The notes under the pieces: generated by a model
Databases searched by the model: none
Seen by the model: only the letters and a program-made list of their open reading frames with translations
Told to the model about the DNA's origin: nothing
DNA from: Ephydatia muelleri
Taxonomy: Eukaryota > Porifera > Demospongiae > Spongillida > Spongillidae
Reading direction: 5' to 3'
NCBI GenBank assembly: GCA_013339895.1
Contig: JABACO010000004.1
Location: 2,412,879-2,476,878, forward strand
Length of the DNA: 64,000 nucleotides
Shown: piece by piece, positions 45,404 through 58,622 of the stretch
Numbering within the stretch: position 1 is the first letter of the stretch
How the letters are laid out: each line of letters starts with the position of its first letter
Program-made: the position numbers and the translations under genes

Positions 45404-47540
45404 TACGATTCGTGGAAATCTCAGACTTGGTCAAACACGACTTCTTCCCAAAAAAAGTCAGTTATAGAGTTATTGCGACGCTTCATGCTCAAACGTTGGG
45501 CAATTTAGTTACTATTATCACATCACGGAAAAAGTACTGTGCATTAATTAGTTACGCAAAACGTGTGGGGTGGGGGGCAGATACTTCTCTCCCCCCCCCA
45601 CCTTGAAATATCCGGGGGAGGGGGAGAACCCTCCCATGCCCCCCCCCCCCCCCCCCTGTTTTGATGCATATGCTAGATGGAAACCTTTGAAGCACACGTA
45701 ACAGTACAACTATGCAGCGAAGAACTATTTTTCTTCCACATCTTTACCAAGCCAGTATCTGGGTTGCCTATGCAAAGTTTCACTGAACTAAAGAACCCAA
45801 TAACCATTTGCACATCCTACACATTCTAGGTGAGTATGGAAGACAGAGATTTATTCTTTTCAATGCAAAAAAAACCTACCATTCAGTTTCAGCTGTTCAT
45901 TGAAAGTCAATGACACAGTGACACCAGGTTTGCCATCATCCAAAACTGCACATATTCTCACTATGGAGCGTAGACAACCGGTGTGAAAGTGAAGTGATAG
46001 ATGCACAGCCCTTCACGAAGGTGGATAGGAGAAATGACACTGTAAGTAGAGATGCATCGCTTCAGTATGAGTATGTCTCTGTGTTTAGACAAGCAGACAA
46101 ATGTAACCCATGAGACACCTGCACAGACACAAAGCAACGTGGGATGGAGACCATCAGGGTCCTAGGCTGCTGCTTGTGCTGGTCTGTGTTCTTCCAATTG
46201 ATCCCCCATGCCTGAAAACAATAAGATTATTTATAAGAATAACTTTAGGTGCCACTTTCAAGCGCTATAGTAGCCGCACTTGAAGACATGCCCGTGTACC
46301 AAAGCAGTGTTATTGAAGCAAGCTTCCTAAGGAAGGTCTTGCTGTGCAATGCACAGAGAAACGTTTCGGCTAAAATAATTGGTTACTTGTGCAAAACAGC
46401 TACCATCCTTTCACTAGTATCAAGTGGAAAAACAAGAGCTATGAATTAGGCTAATGTAAAAAGTATGCATTGGTCGAATCGTTGATCGCATTGCTGGAAC
46501 GTTTTAGCTTACTGTTTAAGAGATGCAAGAGAAAATCCAATCCCCCCTTTTCACAAATTCCGAGGTGTGATTATCACTACCTCGGATGTCCCACGCATAG
46601 GTATAGCGCATGTGATCCACTTCCAATCCCCTTACTGTGTTATCTCTGATCATACCATTTGTAAGCCATACATGGATCATGGGTGTGATATTCTCAACCT
46701 TACGCTCTCTGAGATGACACATAGTAACCTCTTGCGCGACACGAAGTACCATGTTACATGCTGGGTGTGCTTTCGAGGTCACATGTGGTCATAGGTAATT
46801 AATGGGTGCAAATTTCGCTTATTTATTTGGTATGCATACATAACGTGGCATGTATATGCACTGTGATTAGCAGTGGGAGGAAGGAGGGTAGGACAACATG
46901 ACTGGTGTGCCATATCAGCACATGAAGAAGTACTGTTGATGTGGCCACATGTTTCTGGGGACATCAGAGGACTGAATTGATATAAAATAAAGACCATAAA
47001 ATGGATGACTAGCTCTTGAAGCATGGTTGTGAGTCTGCTATGGAAATGTTTGACTAAGCTAATCACTGTTTAGTATTATAATTAATAATTTAAACTGCAC
47101 AAATGTGGTTAAGAATAGATATTTTCTCTTGTTATGGACATTACCTTAAATGTCACACTCATCATGATGAAGTATTTTTATATTTGTAATGTTATAGTCT
47201 CTCTTTCATTAGCTAGGAGTGTCTAGTAGCCACATAACAGAATTGGCTTTACCACAGACTGGAAGTAGTTTACATTTAGTGTCAAAGGGTTGTGAAGGGA
47301 CCACCCTACATGGAGGGCGTGCACTTAACAGCAGATACAGGATGCCTACCCACGTGGAAATAATTATGGTAAATTGCGATACAATCGAGGATTTATCGTA
47401 GTAGTGATGGCGCTAGTGACCATTTGTGTAGTATCGTGTATTAATTCTTATGGCAATTTCCACTACCACTATAAATAGTATTAAAAAATCACGACTTACC
47501 ATGTTGGTAGGCATGCATAACCCTGCTTGAGCAAACCTCA
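45404..47540. other. Unit 3-specific sequence replacing the gypsy remnant
   Basis: After the small ORF breaks off at 45403, sequence unlike units 1, 2 and 4 follows. It includes C runs at 45586-45600 and 45640-45657. A part at about 46765-46830 resembles the TRIM 1 upstream region (16327-16395, GTGCTTTCGAGGTCAC). No gene is recognised. From about 47541 it rejoins the TRIM upstream sequence of units 2 and 4. Confidence 0.7.
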
Positions 47541-47595
47541 TGTCAGGTGTCCCTGACAGGTTAAATCAATACATTACCACTTATGTGCCTACAGT

Positions 47596-49380
47596 ATTGT
47601 TGGACTAGACGAGGAGGGAGCCCGACAGCTGCATACCGTCAAGAAGCCAAGAGATCATTACTGCTCTCAGCCTAATCATGGGAACAATAACTTGAATTTT
47701 TATTGTGAGACTTGTAGCTTGCTGGTATGCCTTCACTGCACTACAGTTACCCACAAAACCCACACTGTGAAGGAAATATCCACAGTAGCAAAGACCCATC
47801 AAATAGAAATCACAGGAGCACTTGAAGATGCAAGAGAGGTAGTGACAAAGCTGACTGGAGCCATGGATGAAAATAACAGGATGATAGAACAAGTGGAGAT
47901 CTCCAAAAGAAATGCTTCATTGGCCATCAACCATGCCTTTGAAACACTCCAACAATCATTGGAAGAAAGGAAAAAGACACTATTGTCAGAGTTGGAGGCC
48001 ATTTCACTGTCCAAGACAACAGCTCTGACCCTCCAGAAGGAACAGTTTGAGAAGATGGTTGGAGACATTGGTCACTACACTGATATGGCATCCCAGATCC
48101 TGCAGACCCACACTGACCATGAGATTGTAGCATTGGGAGGACTCATACCCACTGAACTTCAGGCCACCCTCAAGAGGGTCCAGACCATTTCCCTCACTCC
48201 AAACCAACACAGTAACATAACTGTGTCTGTGCAAACAGATGATCTTGTACAAAAACTATCGAAATTAGGACATTTGTATCTTTCTCCATCTTCAAGCATG
48301 TGGACATCCACAACAGTAGCCAGGGTGGGGACCAGGTACAACATAAAAATACAAAGCAAGACCTCAGAGGGGGCTGAGTACCCACATGGTGGTGTAGAGG
48401 TGAAGGGTGAGATGAGGTCCAAGACCCATAATGGAGCAGTTGTGTATGGAGAGGTGGAGGACCACAGGGATGGTACCTACACCATCACCCTCACCCCTCA
48501 AATTGCTGGTCCTCACCAGCTCCTCATCACAATGGATGGTCAGCATGTACAGAATAGTCCTAATGACCTTGATGTGAGGCCTAAACGTGACTACCGTATC
48601 TTATGTAATGCGCAACAAGTGATCCAGTGTAATAGGCCCAGATGTATAGCCATCCATGACAATGGAGACATTTATGTAGCGAGCAATGATCACTGCATTT
48701 ATGTGTTTGATCAAACAGGTCAACTGAAGAATACCATAGGTAGTCGTGGAAGTGGTGATGGTCAGTTCTCTTCTCCATCTGGTATATCCATCAAGGGAGA
48801 TGTGTTGTATGTTGCTGATACTCGTAACCATCGTGTACAGAAGCTGACCTCAAGTGGAAAGTTCCTTCATAAGTTTTGTCAGCAGGGATCAGGTCATGGA
48901 CAGTTCAATTGGCCAGTGGGTGTCATCATTGACTCCAACAACAAACTGATTGTCTGTGACTGTGATGACCATAGGGTACAAATATTCAATGAAAATGGTG
49001 GTTGGTTATTAACCATAGATGGTAAAGGCTCAGGCAATCATAGTTTTCGGTCTCCATGGGGTCTTGCCTTGGACCCTCAGGGAAACATTCATGTTGCAGC
49101 CATTGGTTCAAACACTATCAAAGTATTTACCAAAGAAGGTGTCTATGTCAGGAAGTATGGTAGTCCTAATTATCCCAGTGGAATAGCCATTGATGATGAA
49201 GGTTACAGCCTTGTCAGTGAGTGTTGGGGCAATTGTCTCTCCATCTATGATCCTGAAGGGAACAAGATCCACACAGTGAAGAATCTGGAGAATCCCTATG
49301 GTACTGCACTAGATCCCAGAGATGGCAGTGTGTTCATTGCTAACTGTGGTGCTGCCACTGTATTGAAGTATTGTGTTTGA
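47596..49380 (+). pseudogene. TRIM-NHL copy 3, lacking RING and B-box 1
   Basis: The frame is open from GTTGGACTAGACGAGG through B-box 2 (HYCSQPNH, FYCETC, LHCTTVTHKTH), coiled coil, filamin and NHL to the usual stop. About 600 bp holding the start codon, RING and B-box 1 are deleted: TRIM upstream sequence (CTTATGTGCCTACAGT) joins codon ~135. The first in-frame ATG is at 47863, inside the coiled coil. If transcribed it could give a RING-less protein able to dimerise through the coiled coil; otherwise it is a pseudogene. The NHL part is intact and has its own residues at the variable blade sites (QFNWPVG, ADTRNH, AAIGSN). Confidence 0.88.
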
Positions 49381-50333
49381 AAATGTGCTACTATTTTGAA
49401 GTCATATTATGTAAGCTTTTGAATATAATTTATATTAAAATTTAAATGGTCAACAGTATTGAGAAATGTGAAGCAAAAGAGACGTAACGCTTGCATTGAA
49501 ACATATGGGTACAGCGCCATAATACAACTTTGTGACAGATAGTCTGTGTATGAATCGCTGTGTTAAGGTCACTTGAGACCTCTAGAATATATTTGAAAAA
49601 AAAAAGGTTAAGGTCTCTTTTCACTTCAATTATCCCATATAGAAAATAACATTCAAATGATACTGACTAACAGGCAACATAGCAGCTGTTGTACTGGACA
49701 TTATAATAATATTTGTTAGTTCCAATTTGGCTGCAACAATCCCATATAGTTTTCCTCCATATGTGGAATTGATGTCTCAACCGAGATGGGGCTATTCACT
49801 GATTGAAGTGAAAAACATTTAATTCGTCTCCGGATGTGACCATGCCTCCTATAGTGACTTTAGTGTTATCCTGTGAATTCCATGTACATGTACACTTGTT
49901 ATGCAATGACTCTGGCTTTTCATGATGAAGACAATATGGAGTATATAGTGAGGGTAGGTAGTGAGATGGGCTTGGGCCAGGAGTACCCTCCAGCCAGATT
50001 CTAAACCGCCCTATGTCCTAGAGGAAGCAGCAGTTGGTGCTGCACATTGAGCACTACTTTGAGCTGATGGGGGGAGGTTTGGTGAAGATGGCATGTGGGT
50101 TGTGTACTTGAATATGTGGGTCTGGAGCTCAAAATCATGTCCAATCAAGCTTGGAGCTGTACATAGATGGTAGTGTGCATATGCTACTGGTCCCCAGCCT
50201 ATACCATCAACATGGGTTGCCCCTGTGGGTGTGTGCAGTCCTAACAGGTGTCATGTGATAAGAATGTTCATTTGTCATCAAGCCAACTGGTGTGGTGCTT
50301 TAAATAGAAGCTTAGTGAAGATGAATGAAAGTA
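49381..50333. other. TRIM copy 3 3' flank
   Basis: Non-coding flank of the copy 1 type. It runs without interruption into the next unit at GATGAATGAAAGTATAAG, giving the empty-site reference for the 10.2-kb insertion. Confidence 0.75.
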
Positions 50334-50723
50334 TAAGTTCCCCTCCTTGATGGAGGAGTTACTTTGCTGCACACCTTCACCCACTCCTTGTATTGTCTTT
50401 CTCACCCTCTCCTCTACACAACAACAATGCTCCAATGCAAACATCAAGGACTCATCTCAACTAAAGTGGCTCTGTTTGGTTGAGGAGGTTGCGTGTATGA
50501 GTGTATGTGTGTATGAGTGTATGTGTGTGTGTGTGTGTGTGTGTGTATGATAGCAATACAAGCACCTGTGTGGTGCATATGTGTGTAGTATCTCCTACAT
50601 GCATGCCCTCTGTGACACTGCCTAATGTAGTTTAAACTTACTTAACGTGTTCCTGTGTCATTGCAGCCAGTGATGCTTGCAGTGAAAATATCAAAGACCT
50701 ACCTTGTGTGTGTGTGTTTGTGT

Positions 50724-50772
<49 letters not shown>

Positions 50773-51397
50773 TGGGTGTCCCGTATTGTTATGTGTGTTG
50801 TAGATCACATGACTTTTGTGGCTCATTAGTTCCATTTGTATATTGATTGTAAAAGTGTGTCATATGTGATACATGGATATGGTACATAACTGCTGGTAGA
50901 TGTGCCCACGGACAGATTCCACACTTGCCATTAATGTCTTTCCATTATGACTCTTTCCCCTCCCATCTCCCCATTCTCTGACCTCCTTCTCCCCACTCCA
51001 TTACATCTCTTTTTGTTGGTTGTGGACCTGGCAACCTACAAGGTACATTTGCTCTAAGGACTACTTCGTTATTATGCAATAGAGAAAAAGCTACCATAAA
51101 CATTTCCAAAGTATCTCTTAATTTCAGTTTGGTGTCTCAAGGTTTGAAACATCAGGTTCTTCAGCAGTGAGTCGACTTGTCAAGGTCCTATTCATAGTTG
51201 GGAATGGTCACTCAGCTTCATAGATGTGGCAAATGAGGCCAGTGAATAAATAAGGTCTACAACAGAAGAGTTTCTAGCAGCTAACATACTGTGAAACACT
51301 GATTGTTATGTAAATGGAAGGGGAAAATAAAATGAGGTAAGCAATCTCCCAGATGGGTGGAAGTGGTCCCAGGTTCCTCAGGATGGGCGATTGCGCC
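50334..51397. other. Unit 4 start: shared flank
   Basis: Matches 39741-40774. GT microsatellites at about 50498-50547 and 50705-50768 are longer than in other units. No gene is seen. Confidence 0.75.
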
Positions 51398-52136
51398 TGG
51401 AGTATTCCTACAGTATGTTAGCTGCTGGAAGTACTGCTATTCCTACAGTATGTTAGCTGCTGGGAGTACTGCTATTCCTACAGTATGTTAGCTGCTGGGA
51501 GTACTGCTATTCCTACAGTATGTTAGCTGCTGGAAGTACTGCTATTCCTACAGTATGTTAGCTGCTGGAAGTATTGCTATTCCTACAGTATGTTAGCTGC
51601 TGGGAGTACTGCTATTCCTACAGTATGTTAGCTGCAGGGAGTACTGCTATTCCTACAGTATGTTAGCTGCTGGGAGTACTGCTATTCCTACAGTATGTTA
51701 GCTGCTGGGAGTACTGCTATTCCTACAGTATGTTAGCTGCTGGGAGTACTGCTATTCCTACAGTATGTTAGCTGCTGGAAGTACTACTATTCCTACAGTA
51801 TGTTAGCTGCTGGGAGTACTGCTATTCCTACAATATGTTAGCTGCTGGGAGTACTGCTATTCCTACAGTATGTTAGCTGCTGGGAGTACTGCTATTCCTA
51901 CAGTATGTTAGCTGCTGGGAGTACTGCTATTCCTACAGTATGTTAGCTGCTGGGAGTACTGCTATTCCTACAGTATGTTAGCTGCTGGAAGTACCGCTAT
52001 TCCTGCAGTATGTTAACTGTAGGGAGTACTGCTATTCCTACAGTATGTTAGCTGCTGTGAGTACTGCTATTCCTACAGTATGTTAGCTCCTGGAAGTATT
52101 GCTATATGTTAGCTGCTGGGAGTACTGCTATTCCTA
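51398..52136 (+). repeat. 35-bp minisatellite, about 21 units (copy 3)
   Basis: The longest array of this unit in the window. The last units are more diverged (TTAACTGTAGGGAGT, and a unit truncated near 52095-52108). Confidence 0.97.
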
Positions 52137-52215
52137 CTCATCCTCTCCTTTCCTTCTTCCCCTCACTTATCTCACCTCTCCCTGCCTCTCTCCTCCCCTC
52201 ACCATCCTCTGTCAG

Positions 52216-52508
52216 GACTGGTGAACATTCTCCATGTTATGGAACCTTCTCATCCACGATTGGATCAAAGTGTACATCTATCATGACCTCAGGGATGTAA
52301 GTACGATGATTTCACCCTCTCTTCCACCACCCACCCTCCATGTTAAGAGCACTGTGTTCTGTGTTGCAGCTGTTCAATAGCAAGTTCTACAATCGCATAG
52401 CCTCTTTCCCGACTATCATCATCTCTGCCCTATTCCACGAGTACGTGTTGTAGGCCCTCTTCCGTTTCATTGCCCCAATCCTATTGGTGCAATACGGCAC
52501 ATTTGGAA
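52216..52508 (+). pseudogene. SOAT: SOAT exons, copy 3 (last exon lost, extra stop)
   Basis: Exons 52216-52296 and 52370-52508. The shared TGA in the first exon is present. In addition the TGG after the FHEYVL motif is TAG, a second nonsense change. The donor context is altered (GTAACA). The last exon is deleted as in copies 2 and 4. Confidence 0.88.
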
Positions 52509-53940
52509 GTAACAAAACTGTGTGCGGTGTGATTTTGTGCTGGTTTGTGTGTATGTGAGTGGGTGTGAAGAGGGCTGCATTTATTAAGGGTTTATTCATT
52601 TGTTCCTTTGTACCACACCCACCATCACCTTGTGTTTGTACTACACCATTGCATGCCTTCACACCACTATGTCACACCCACACGTATTTAGCTTGCTCCG
52701 TTCATGTATTACATCATGCCCACCCACTATTACATGAGCTGCTACCATGCCCCGCCCATTTTCCCTACCCACCTCCCATATCAGTGTTCCATTCTCTGTA
52801 CTTACTCCTCCCCAGCCATGCAATGGTTGTTCCCCACCCTCCTCTTCCCCAGCCATGGATGCACTCACTATACTGTTTCGTTTAAGAAGCTAAAAGTGAG
52901 CACAGCAGCTGCCACCACTGGGGACAGGAGGATAGGCAGTGATGACCCCAAATGATCAGGTTTGCGTTGGCAATGTTATGACATGTAGTGGAGTACGTCC
53001 TCTGGTGCTTGAGGTGACATAGCCATACTGAACTTTTCACAACCTAGCGGCTTGCCTTGAGGATGCGATGCTCTGGTCTTGTTCAACGTGTAGTGTCTAG
53101 TAAAATGTAGTGTTGTATTGTTTCCGGCTTGTTAGTTTGTGTATGCATTATGTGTGAAAGTACTCATGAGTGCAGCCAGTGTACATTGTAACTTGTATGT
53201 AGCTTGTTTGTACATCTATGTTGTGTGTGTGTGAGCATGTGTTTTGTGTGTGCATGTGTGCACTGTGTGTGCATGTGTTGTGCGTGTGTTAGTGTGGGTG
53301 TGCATGTCTCTGGAGTTTCACTGCAGTGACAAATGATTTGGTATACTTGTACTTTAACTGGTTCTGATGGTGATGTGTTGTAGATATATAGTGCATTTTG
53401 TTTATATAGTAGTTTCATGTTGTAGGTAGTTGTCAGAAATTCTGATGTGCTGCCTCTGTAGCTAGTACGAACAGTGTAGCTTGTTTGTGCATCCTGTTGC
53501 AAACTCCACTTTGCACTCTCTGAGCTTACCTTTCCCTTGCTCACTCAATGGGTAACCATTGACCTGACAGAGTGGGACATCAGGTGTGTGTGTAAGTGTG
53601 ACATGTTTGTGTGTGTGTTATTGTGTGCACCTGTGTACATGTATGTTCATGTGTATGTGTGTGTGTTGTGTGTGCATGTGCATGTGTGTATGTGTACACA
53701 CCTGTATGTGCATATGTGTGTGTTGTATATGTGTGCATGTGTGTGTGTTCACCTGTGTGTGTGCATGTGTGTTTGTGTGCATATATATGTATGTGTGTAT
53801 GTGTGTATGGAGTAGGGAGTACCACACATTTCCTCTACCCTGTCTGAATTTCAGCATCTGAGGATGTCCACATCTGTGCTGGTGCTGCGTTGTAGCACTG
53901 TGCTAAGGCTAATCCAGTGGTGCCATCAGCCTTGTAGTTA
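52509..53940. other. SOAT 3' flank, unit 4
   Basis: Same composition as 41756-43181. GT-rich tracts lie at about 53222-53306 and 53584-53808. No gene is seen. Confidence 0.75.
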
Positions 53941-54243
53941 AAAGCTACTGAAGGAATGTAGAAAGTGTTGACTGTTCACATGTAGAAACTACTCGACTGT
54001 CGTTTAGCTTGCGAATCAGTGGTGTGGTGCTATATTTAAAGGATCGAATGTGTATAAATGTATCCACTAAATGAGGTCTCGATACTAACCATTGCACTAA
54101 ATTAAAATTAATATGTATCTAATTTAAATTAAAATTAATATGTATCTAATTTAAATTAAAATTATTATGTATCTAATTTATCAATATAGTAATCACGCGA
54201 CCTCTAAAAGCTAGCCGTGCTCAATCAAAAAGCTCAACACATG
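53941..54243. repeat. Dispersed repeat R1, unit 4
   Basis: Full-length R1 with an internal 24-26-bp unit (ATTAATATGTATCTAATTTA) present three times at about 54108-54182; copy 1 has two. It is the only complete R1 in this unit; the 3' copy is reduced to CACGCGACCTCTCAATCAA near 55152. Confidence 0.8.
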
Positions 54244-54257
54244 GCAAGGGCGTAAAC

Positions 54258-54320
54258 AGGGGGGGGGGAGGGGAGGTTGGTCAAAGGGGGCAATAGCCCC
54301 CCCCCCCCCCCCCCCCCCCC
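54258..54320. repeat. Poly-G and poly-C runs, unit 4
   Basis: An interrupted G run (54259-54275) and a C run of about 23 (54298-54320), as at 3847-3916. Confidence 0.9.
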
Positions 54321-54459
54321 AGTTTTATCCTATTGGTATGAAACAATTGTATGAAATCATTACGATTGTATGATGCTTCAATTTGTTCAGTAGTTTGTCA
54401 TTTAATTCTAAAGGTTGGAATTTTACTTCATATCGCTTTGTAATCAAAAGTGATTCATG

Positions 54460-55098
54460 CACACATATCATGCAGCCTCAACAACTATGCAGTGAGAGGG
54501 GCCACACATATCATGCAGCCTCAACAACTATGCAGTGAGAGGGGCCACACATATCATGCAGCCTCAACAACTATGCAGTGAGAGGGGCCACACATATCAT
54601 GCAGCCTCAACAACTATGTAGTGAGAGGGGCCACACATATCATGCAGCCTCAACAACTATGCAGTGAGAGGGGCCACACATATCATGCAGCCTCAACAAC
54701 TATGCAGTGAGAGGGGGCCACACATATCATGCAGCCTCAACAACTATGCAGTGAGAGGGGCCACACATATCATGCAGTCTCAACAACTATGCAGTGAGAG
54801 GGGCCACACATATCATGCAGCCTCAACAACTATGCAGTGAGAGGGGCCACACATATCATGCAGCCTCAACAACTATGTAGTGAGAGGGACCACACATATC
54901 ATGCAGCCTCAACAACTATGCAGTGAGAGGGGCCACACATATCATGCAGTCTCAACAACTATGCAGTGAGCGGGGCCACACATATCATGCAGCCTCAACA
55001 ACTATGCAGTGAGAGGGGCCACACATATCATGCAGCCTCAACAACTATGCAGTGAGAGGGGCCACACATATCATGCAGCCTCAACAACTATGCAGTGA
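54460..55098 (+). repeat. 43/44-bp minisatellite, about 15 units
   Basis: Same unit as 4042-4391 but nearly twice as many copies. Variants recur in order (GTAGTG, CAGTCTCAAC), suggesting block duplications. After it, unit 1 continues to GARS but this unit jumps to TTGTAATTAATTAACACTGTAC and the R1 end, so GARS and the P element are deleted. Confidence 0.96.
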
Positions 55099-55309
55099 GG
55101 CATTGCCTTTCTTAAATTTGTTTGTAATTAATTAACACTGTACAAAGTAAACACGCGACCTCTCAATCAACACATATGGAAACATTGGAGCCGACGAACA
55201 GGTTAGTTTTTGAAAAGTCGGAGGAAGGATTGAAGCTAGTGATCGGATTATAGACTTTATGTTTCTCATAGAAGCAAGCGAGCAGTAAGGGTCTATATAC
55301 TGTTCGTAC

Positions 55310-55549
55310 GTGGTTTGTTTGAGTTTGTTCTTCAATGGTTGTGTCATTTTAAGCGGTGCATATTATGGGAGCGATGTTCTAAACCATTTGAACATTGCAT
55401 GCGCGCACATGTTACACCACAACGCTCTCCGGTTGACGAGGGAAGGGAGGGGACACAAGATGCATAGGGGTAAAGTTACCTTTTACATGTGTGCATGTAC
55501 CAGCGCGACGCGTCATACCATCTACATGCTAGCTAGGTGGCATGGTTGA
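55310..55549 (+). other. Small ORF, unit 4 copy, truncated
   Basis: Carries the C-terminal two-thirds of the 101-codon frame. The start region has an 11-bp loss near 55280 and an insertion near 55318, so the original start is out of frame. The following 55550-56280 is non-coding flank shared with units 1 and 2. Confidence 0.25.
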
Positions 55550-56279
55550 CGACACTGTTTTCGCGTAGGCCTATGTGATTGGTCGGGCAACGCTGTCACC
55601 ATAACAGCAAAACCAAAATAAACGCGACGAATCAACGCTGTATTTGTTTCGGGGCCTAACCCATGTACGCGATAAATAACAATACTCACAAATTTAATAT
55701 GGCATGTGAATTTGCGTAGCTGCATGCATGCATGCATGTATCAAGTGGGTTCGTTCTTAAGGCCAGTCTATGATCATGTGACTGAAGGTCAGCACAGTCT
55801 CCATGATCCAATATCACGTGCGCTCACACCACTACGTCATACATTAAATGAAGTTCCAAAATATGTACCCTTTCTTTCTTCAAAGGAAGGACCCTCCTGC
55901 TCTCAAAGCTTTGAACGCTCTGGTTTCCTAACCAAATGGTGGTTATGGGCACTTCAGCTGATTGATTGACTGTAACCTGATCTATTGATCTTGCAACCGT
56001 AACAGGCACAGGCTAGAAGAAGAGATCCGTTTTCCCTCATCAAGCCAAGGGGGGACGCTGTTAAATTTGCAAGTGAATTTGGGTGTACATCTGAAGGTTA
56101 TATATGTATAATGTTCTCTGTTAATTGATCATCTTGGTGCCGTGGTTCTACAGACTCAGCCTTGGGTTCTGTCCAGTTCTGTACGGTCAGCTGGCCCGTT
56201 CTTAGAGGGTTTCAGAAACTCTCTGTTTCTATGGAGCACATTACCCTCTACATTAAACACATAGGACCAACCGGATACC

Positions 56280-57790
56280 TTATCTGTACAGGAGACTGGT
56301 TCTGCTGGGCCTTCTTAGCTTGACATCCTTAACCAGAACTGGTTCGCTAGCTTGTAACGGGGGTAGAATCTTTCCATGGCTGTGTTGGTGTTCTTGTATG
56401 TCTTCTCCCAAACCTTTGCCGCTAGACAGGGCTCTAACTTCCTCGCTTTCATTTGGGGGGAACCACACTTCTAGTTCTCCTTCCAAACAACCGCTGACAT
56501 GGACTTGTGTCTAAATCTACTGCTGCCACTCTAGTATGACTAGTATCCTGACTCCTTTTCAGCAGTCTCTTGGCAATCTTCACAGCAGCTTTCGCTTTGC
56601 CATCTGACCGACTATGATTCGATGCAGACACTGAGTGAGCAAACTCCCATGGCTTAGCAAATTTCCCGAATTCATATGACAGGAACTGTGGTCCTCCATC
56701 AGTGTGTACCACCTCTGGAATACCATGTCAGGCAAATTGTTCCTTGCAAATAGTAATAACAGCTGAGGTCAGAGTGAGGAAGTTTTGACATTTAGAAGAA
56801 ATATGTTAGATAATTCACCTCGATCAAGTATTCTTCTTTGCTGCGAAATAAATTCATTCCACTTTTGCACCTGCGATTTTTGGTATATCGTGGGCTAGGT
56901 GTTTTTCTTTATGCTGTGCTGGATCATCTTTCTCACAGCTTCAGCACGCTTTGATAACCTTGAGTCATGTTGGGCCAGTACACAGCATCCTTGGCTCTGT
57001 GATGGGTTGATTCTCAGCCCACATGGCTAGTGTGAAGTCTCTGAAGATAATCTGCTCTTTCCCAGCGACTGTGGAACTACTAGTTGTTCCCATTTGTAGA
57101 GGACACCATCTTGGTACACTAGTCATTCCATAAAATGTCAGTATTTTGTGCGGGCACATCTTTCACCTGGTTGGGCCACCCCTGCACGAGAACCACTTTT
57201 TGTTCTTCATCATCCACTGCTGCCTTCTGAACCTCCACCAACCTCTGATCCCTTACATGCACAGCATCCTTACACTGTGCATGTAAGGGATCAGCTTATC
57301 CTCTTCTGTAGCCCATGATAGGGCATCTGCTACTATCTGCTCTTTCCCAGGGATTTATGACACAACCAAATTGTACCTCTAGTAGGGGACAGCAACATTT
57401 GCTGTAGCCATTGTGGCGCTGCCAAAATGGACTACTTGTTAATGTCTTCCAGCAGTTTGTGATCGGTTTCCACAGCTGTTCTCTTTCCATATATATATAT
57501 CGATCAATTACAGGCAAACACAATAGCGAGATCTATGGCTACATAATGTTTTTTGCTGTTGCTAAGAGACCTTGATACCGACATAAGGGCAACCGTCTTG
57601 TAAGCAGTTTGCACTCAAAACATCGGAGCTAGTACAGTGTATCACAATGTATGGTCGTTGGCTTATTTACATCATAATACACTAGCAGGAGTTCACTCAT
57701 GATGAACTTCTTGACCCCATCAAAACATGTCTGCTCTAACTCACCCCAGTTCCATTTGACGTTGGCTTCCTCAATGGCTCAGTTGCCTGC
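56280..57790 (-). pseudogene. Ty3/gypsy-type RNase H-integrase remnant, copy 3
   Basis: Duplicate of 14021-15560. A clean integrase stretch is visible at 56712-56449 (HTDGGPQFLSYEFGKFAK, NHSRSDGKAKAAVKIAK). A small deletion near 56400 and other lesions break the tail. The RNase H side is near 57450. Confidence 0.84.
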
Positions 57791-58251
57791 GAGAGATTTG
57801 GAACAAATTTGACCTAACAGTTACACATTTGGTTGTCGCAATGTCTGTGACATTACTTATTTCAGGCGTTTGATCTTCAGAACCAGCATGTCATAGAACT
57901 ATCAATGAAATATTCTGTGCATGTACTTTCTAATTTAACTTTTAAAGCTACATTATCATATCGATTCACATCACATGCACATTCATAGTACAACTTGCAA
58001 CTATATGCAGGTTGAGTTGACACTTATGAGAATTCTCACGGGTTCCCAGTCCATGGTCATCCACAAATGTTCTTCTTCGTTGACCATAACATTTTTTGGT
58101 GGTCCATGGTTATTACCTCATTATGGGATCGATTTGCGAAAACGGAGCTAACGCAATTTTCAATTTTAAATATTCTTGACGTCTGAAATGTCCTCTATAC
58201 AGTGCTTCTTAAAGTTCTTAATTTTAAATTTGCCATACATTTCAACGAAAG

Positions 58252-58365
58252 TGTTACCGTAGAATACCAGATACCAGATATAACGTCCCCCCCCCCCCTC
58301 CGCCCCTTATGTGAGACCCTAAAATAAAATGGCATGTTTTTGAAACGAGCGTATCTCCAAAACCC
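58252..58365. repeat. Single arm of the fold-back element, unit 4
   Basis: Same left arm as at 16004 and 25611, again followed directly by TRIM upstream sequence (ACAGGTTAAATCAATACATT). Confidence 0.8.
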
Positions 58366-58622
58366 GTCACGCCACCACGTACCTTTTTCAAACTCAAATT
58401 GTCGTACCACTTCTGACAGGTTAAATCAATACATTACCACTTATGTGCCTACAGTCAATGGTTTTTACTTGCATGAGGCCCTGCCCATTGGTGACTATAA
58501 AGTAACATACATTCATCTGGTCCATGACAATAACTTTCTTGATTTTGTACTACAATGATATACAAACAATTCAAGTGCTTCATTTAAAATTAATAGACTA
58601 CTTCATTACCAACAGTGTAGCT

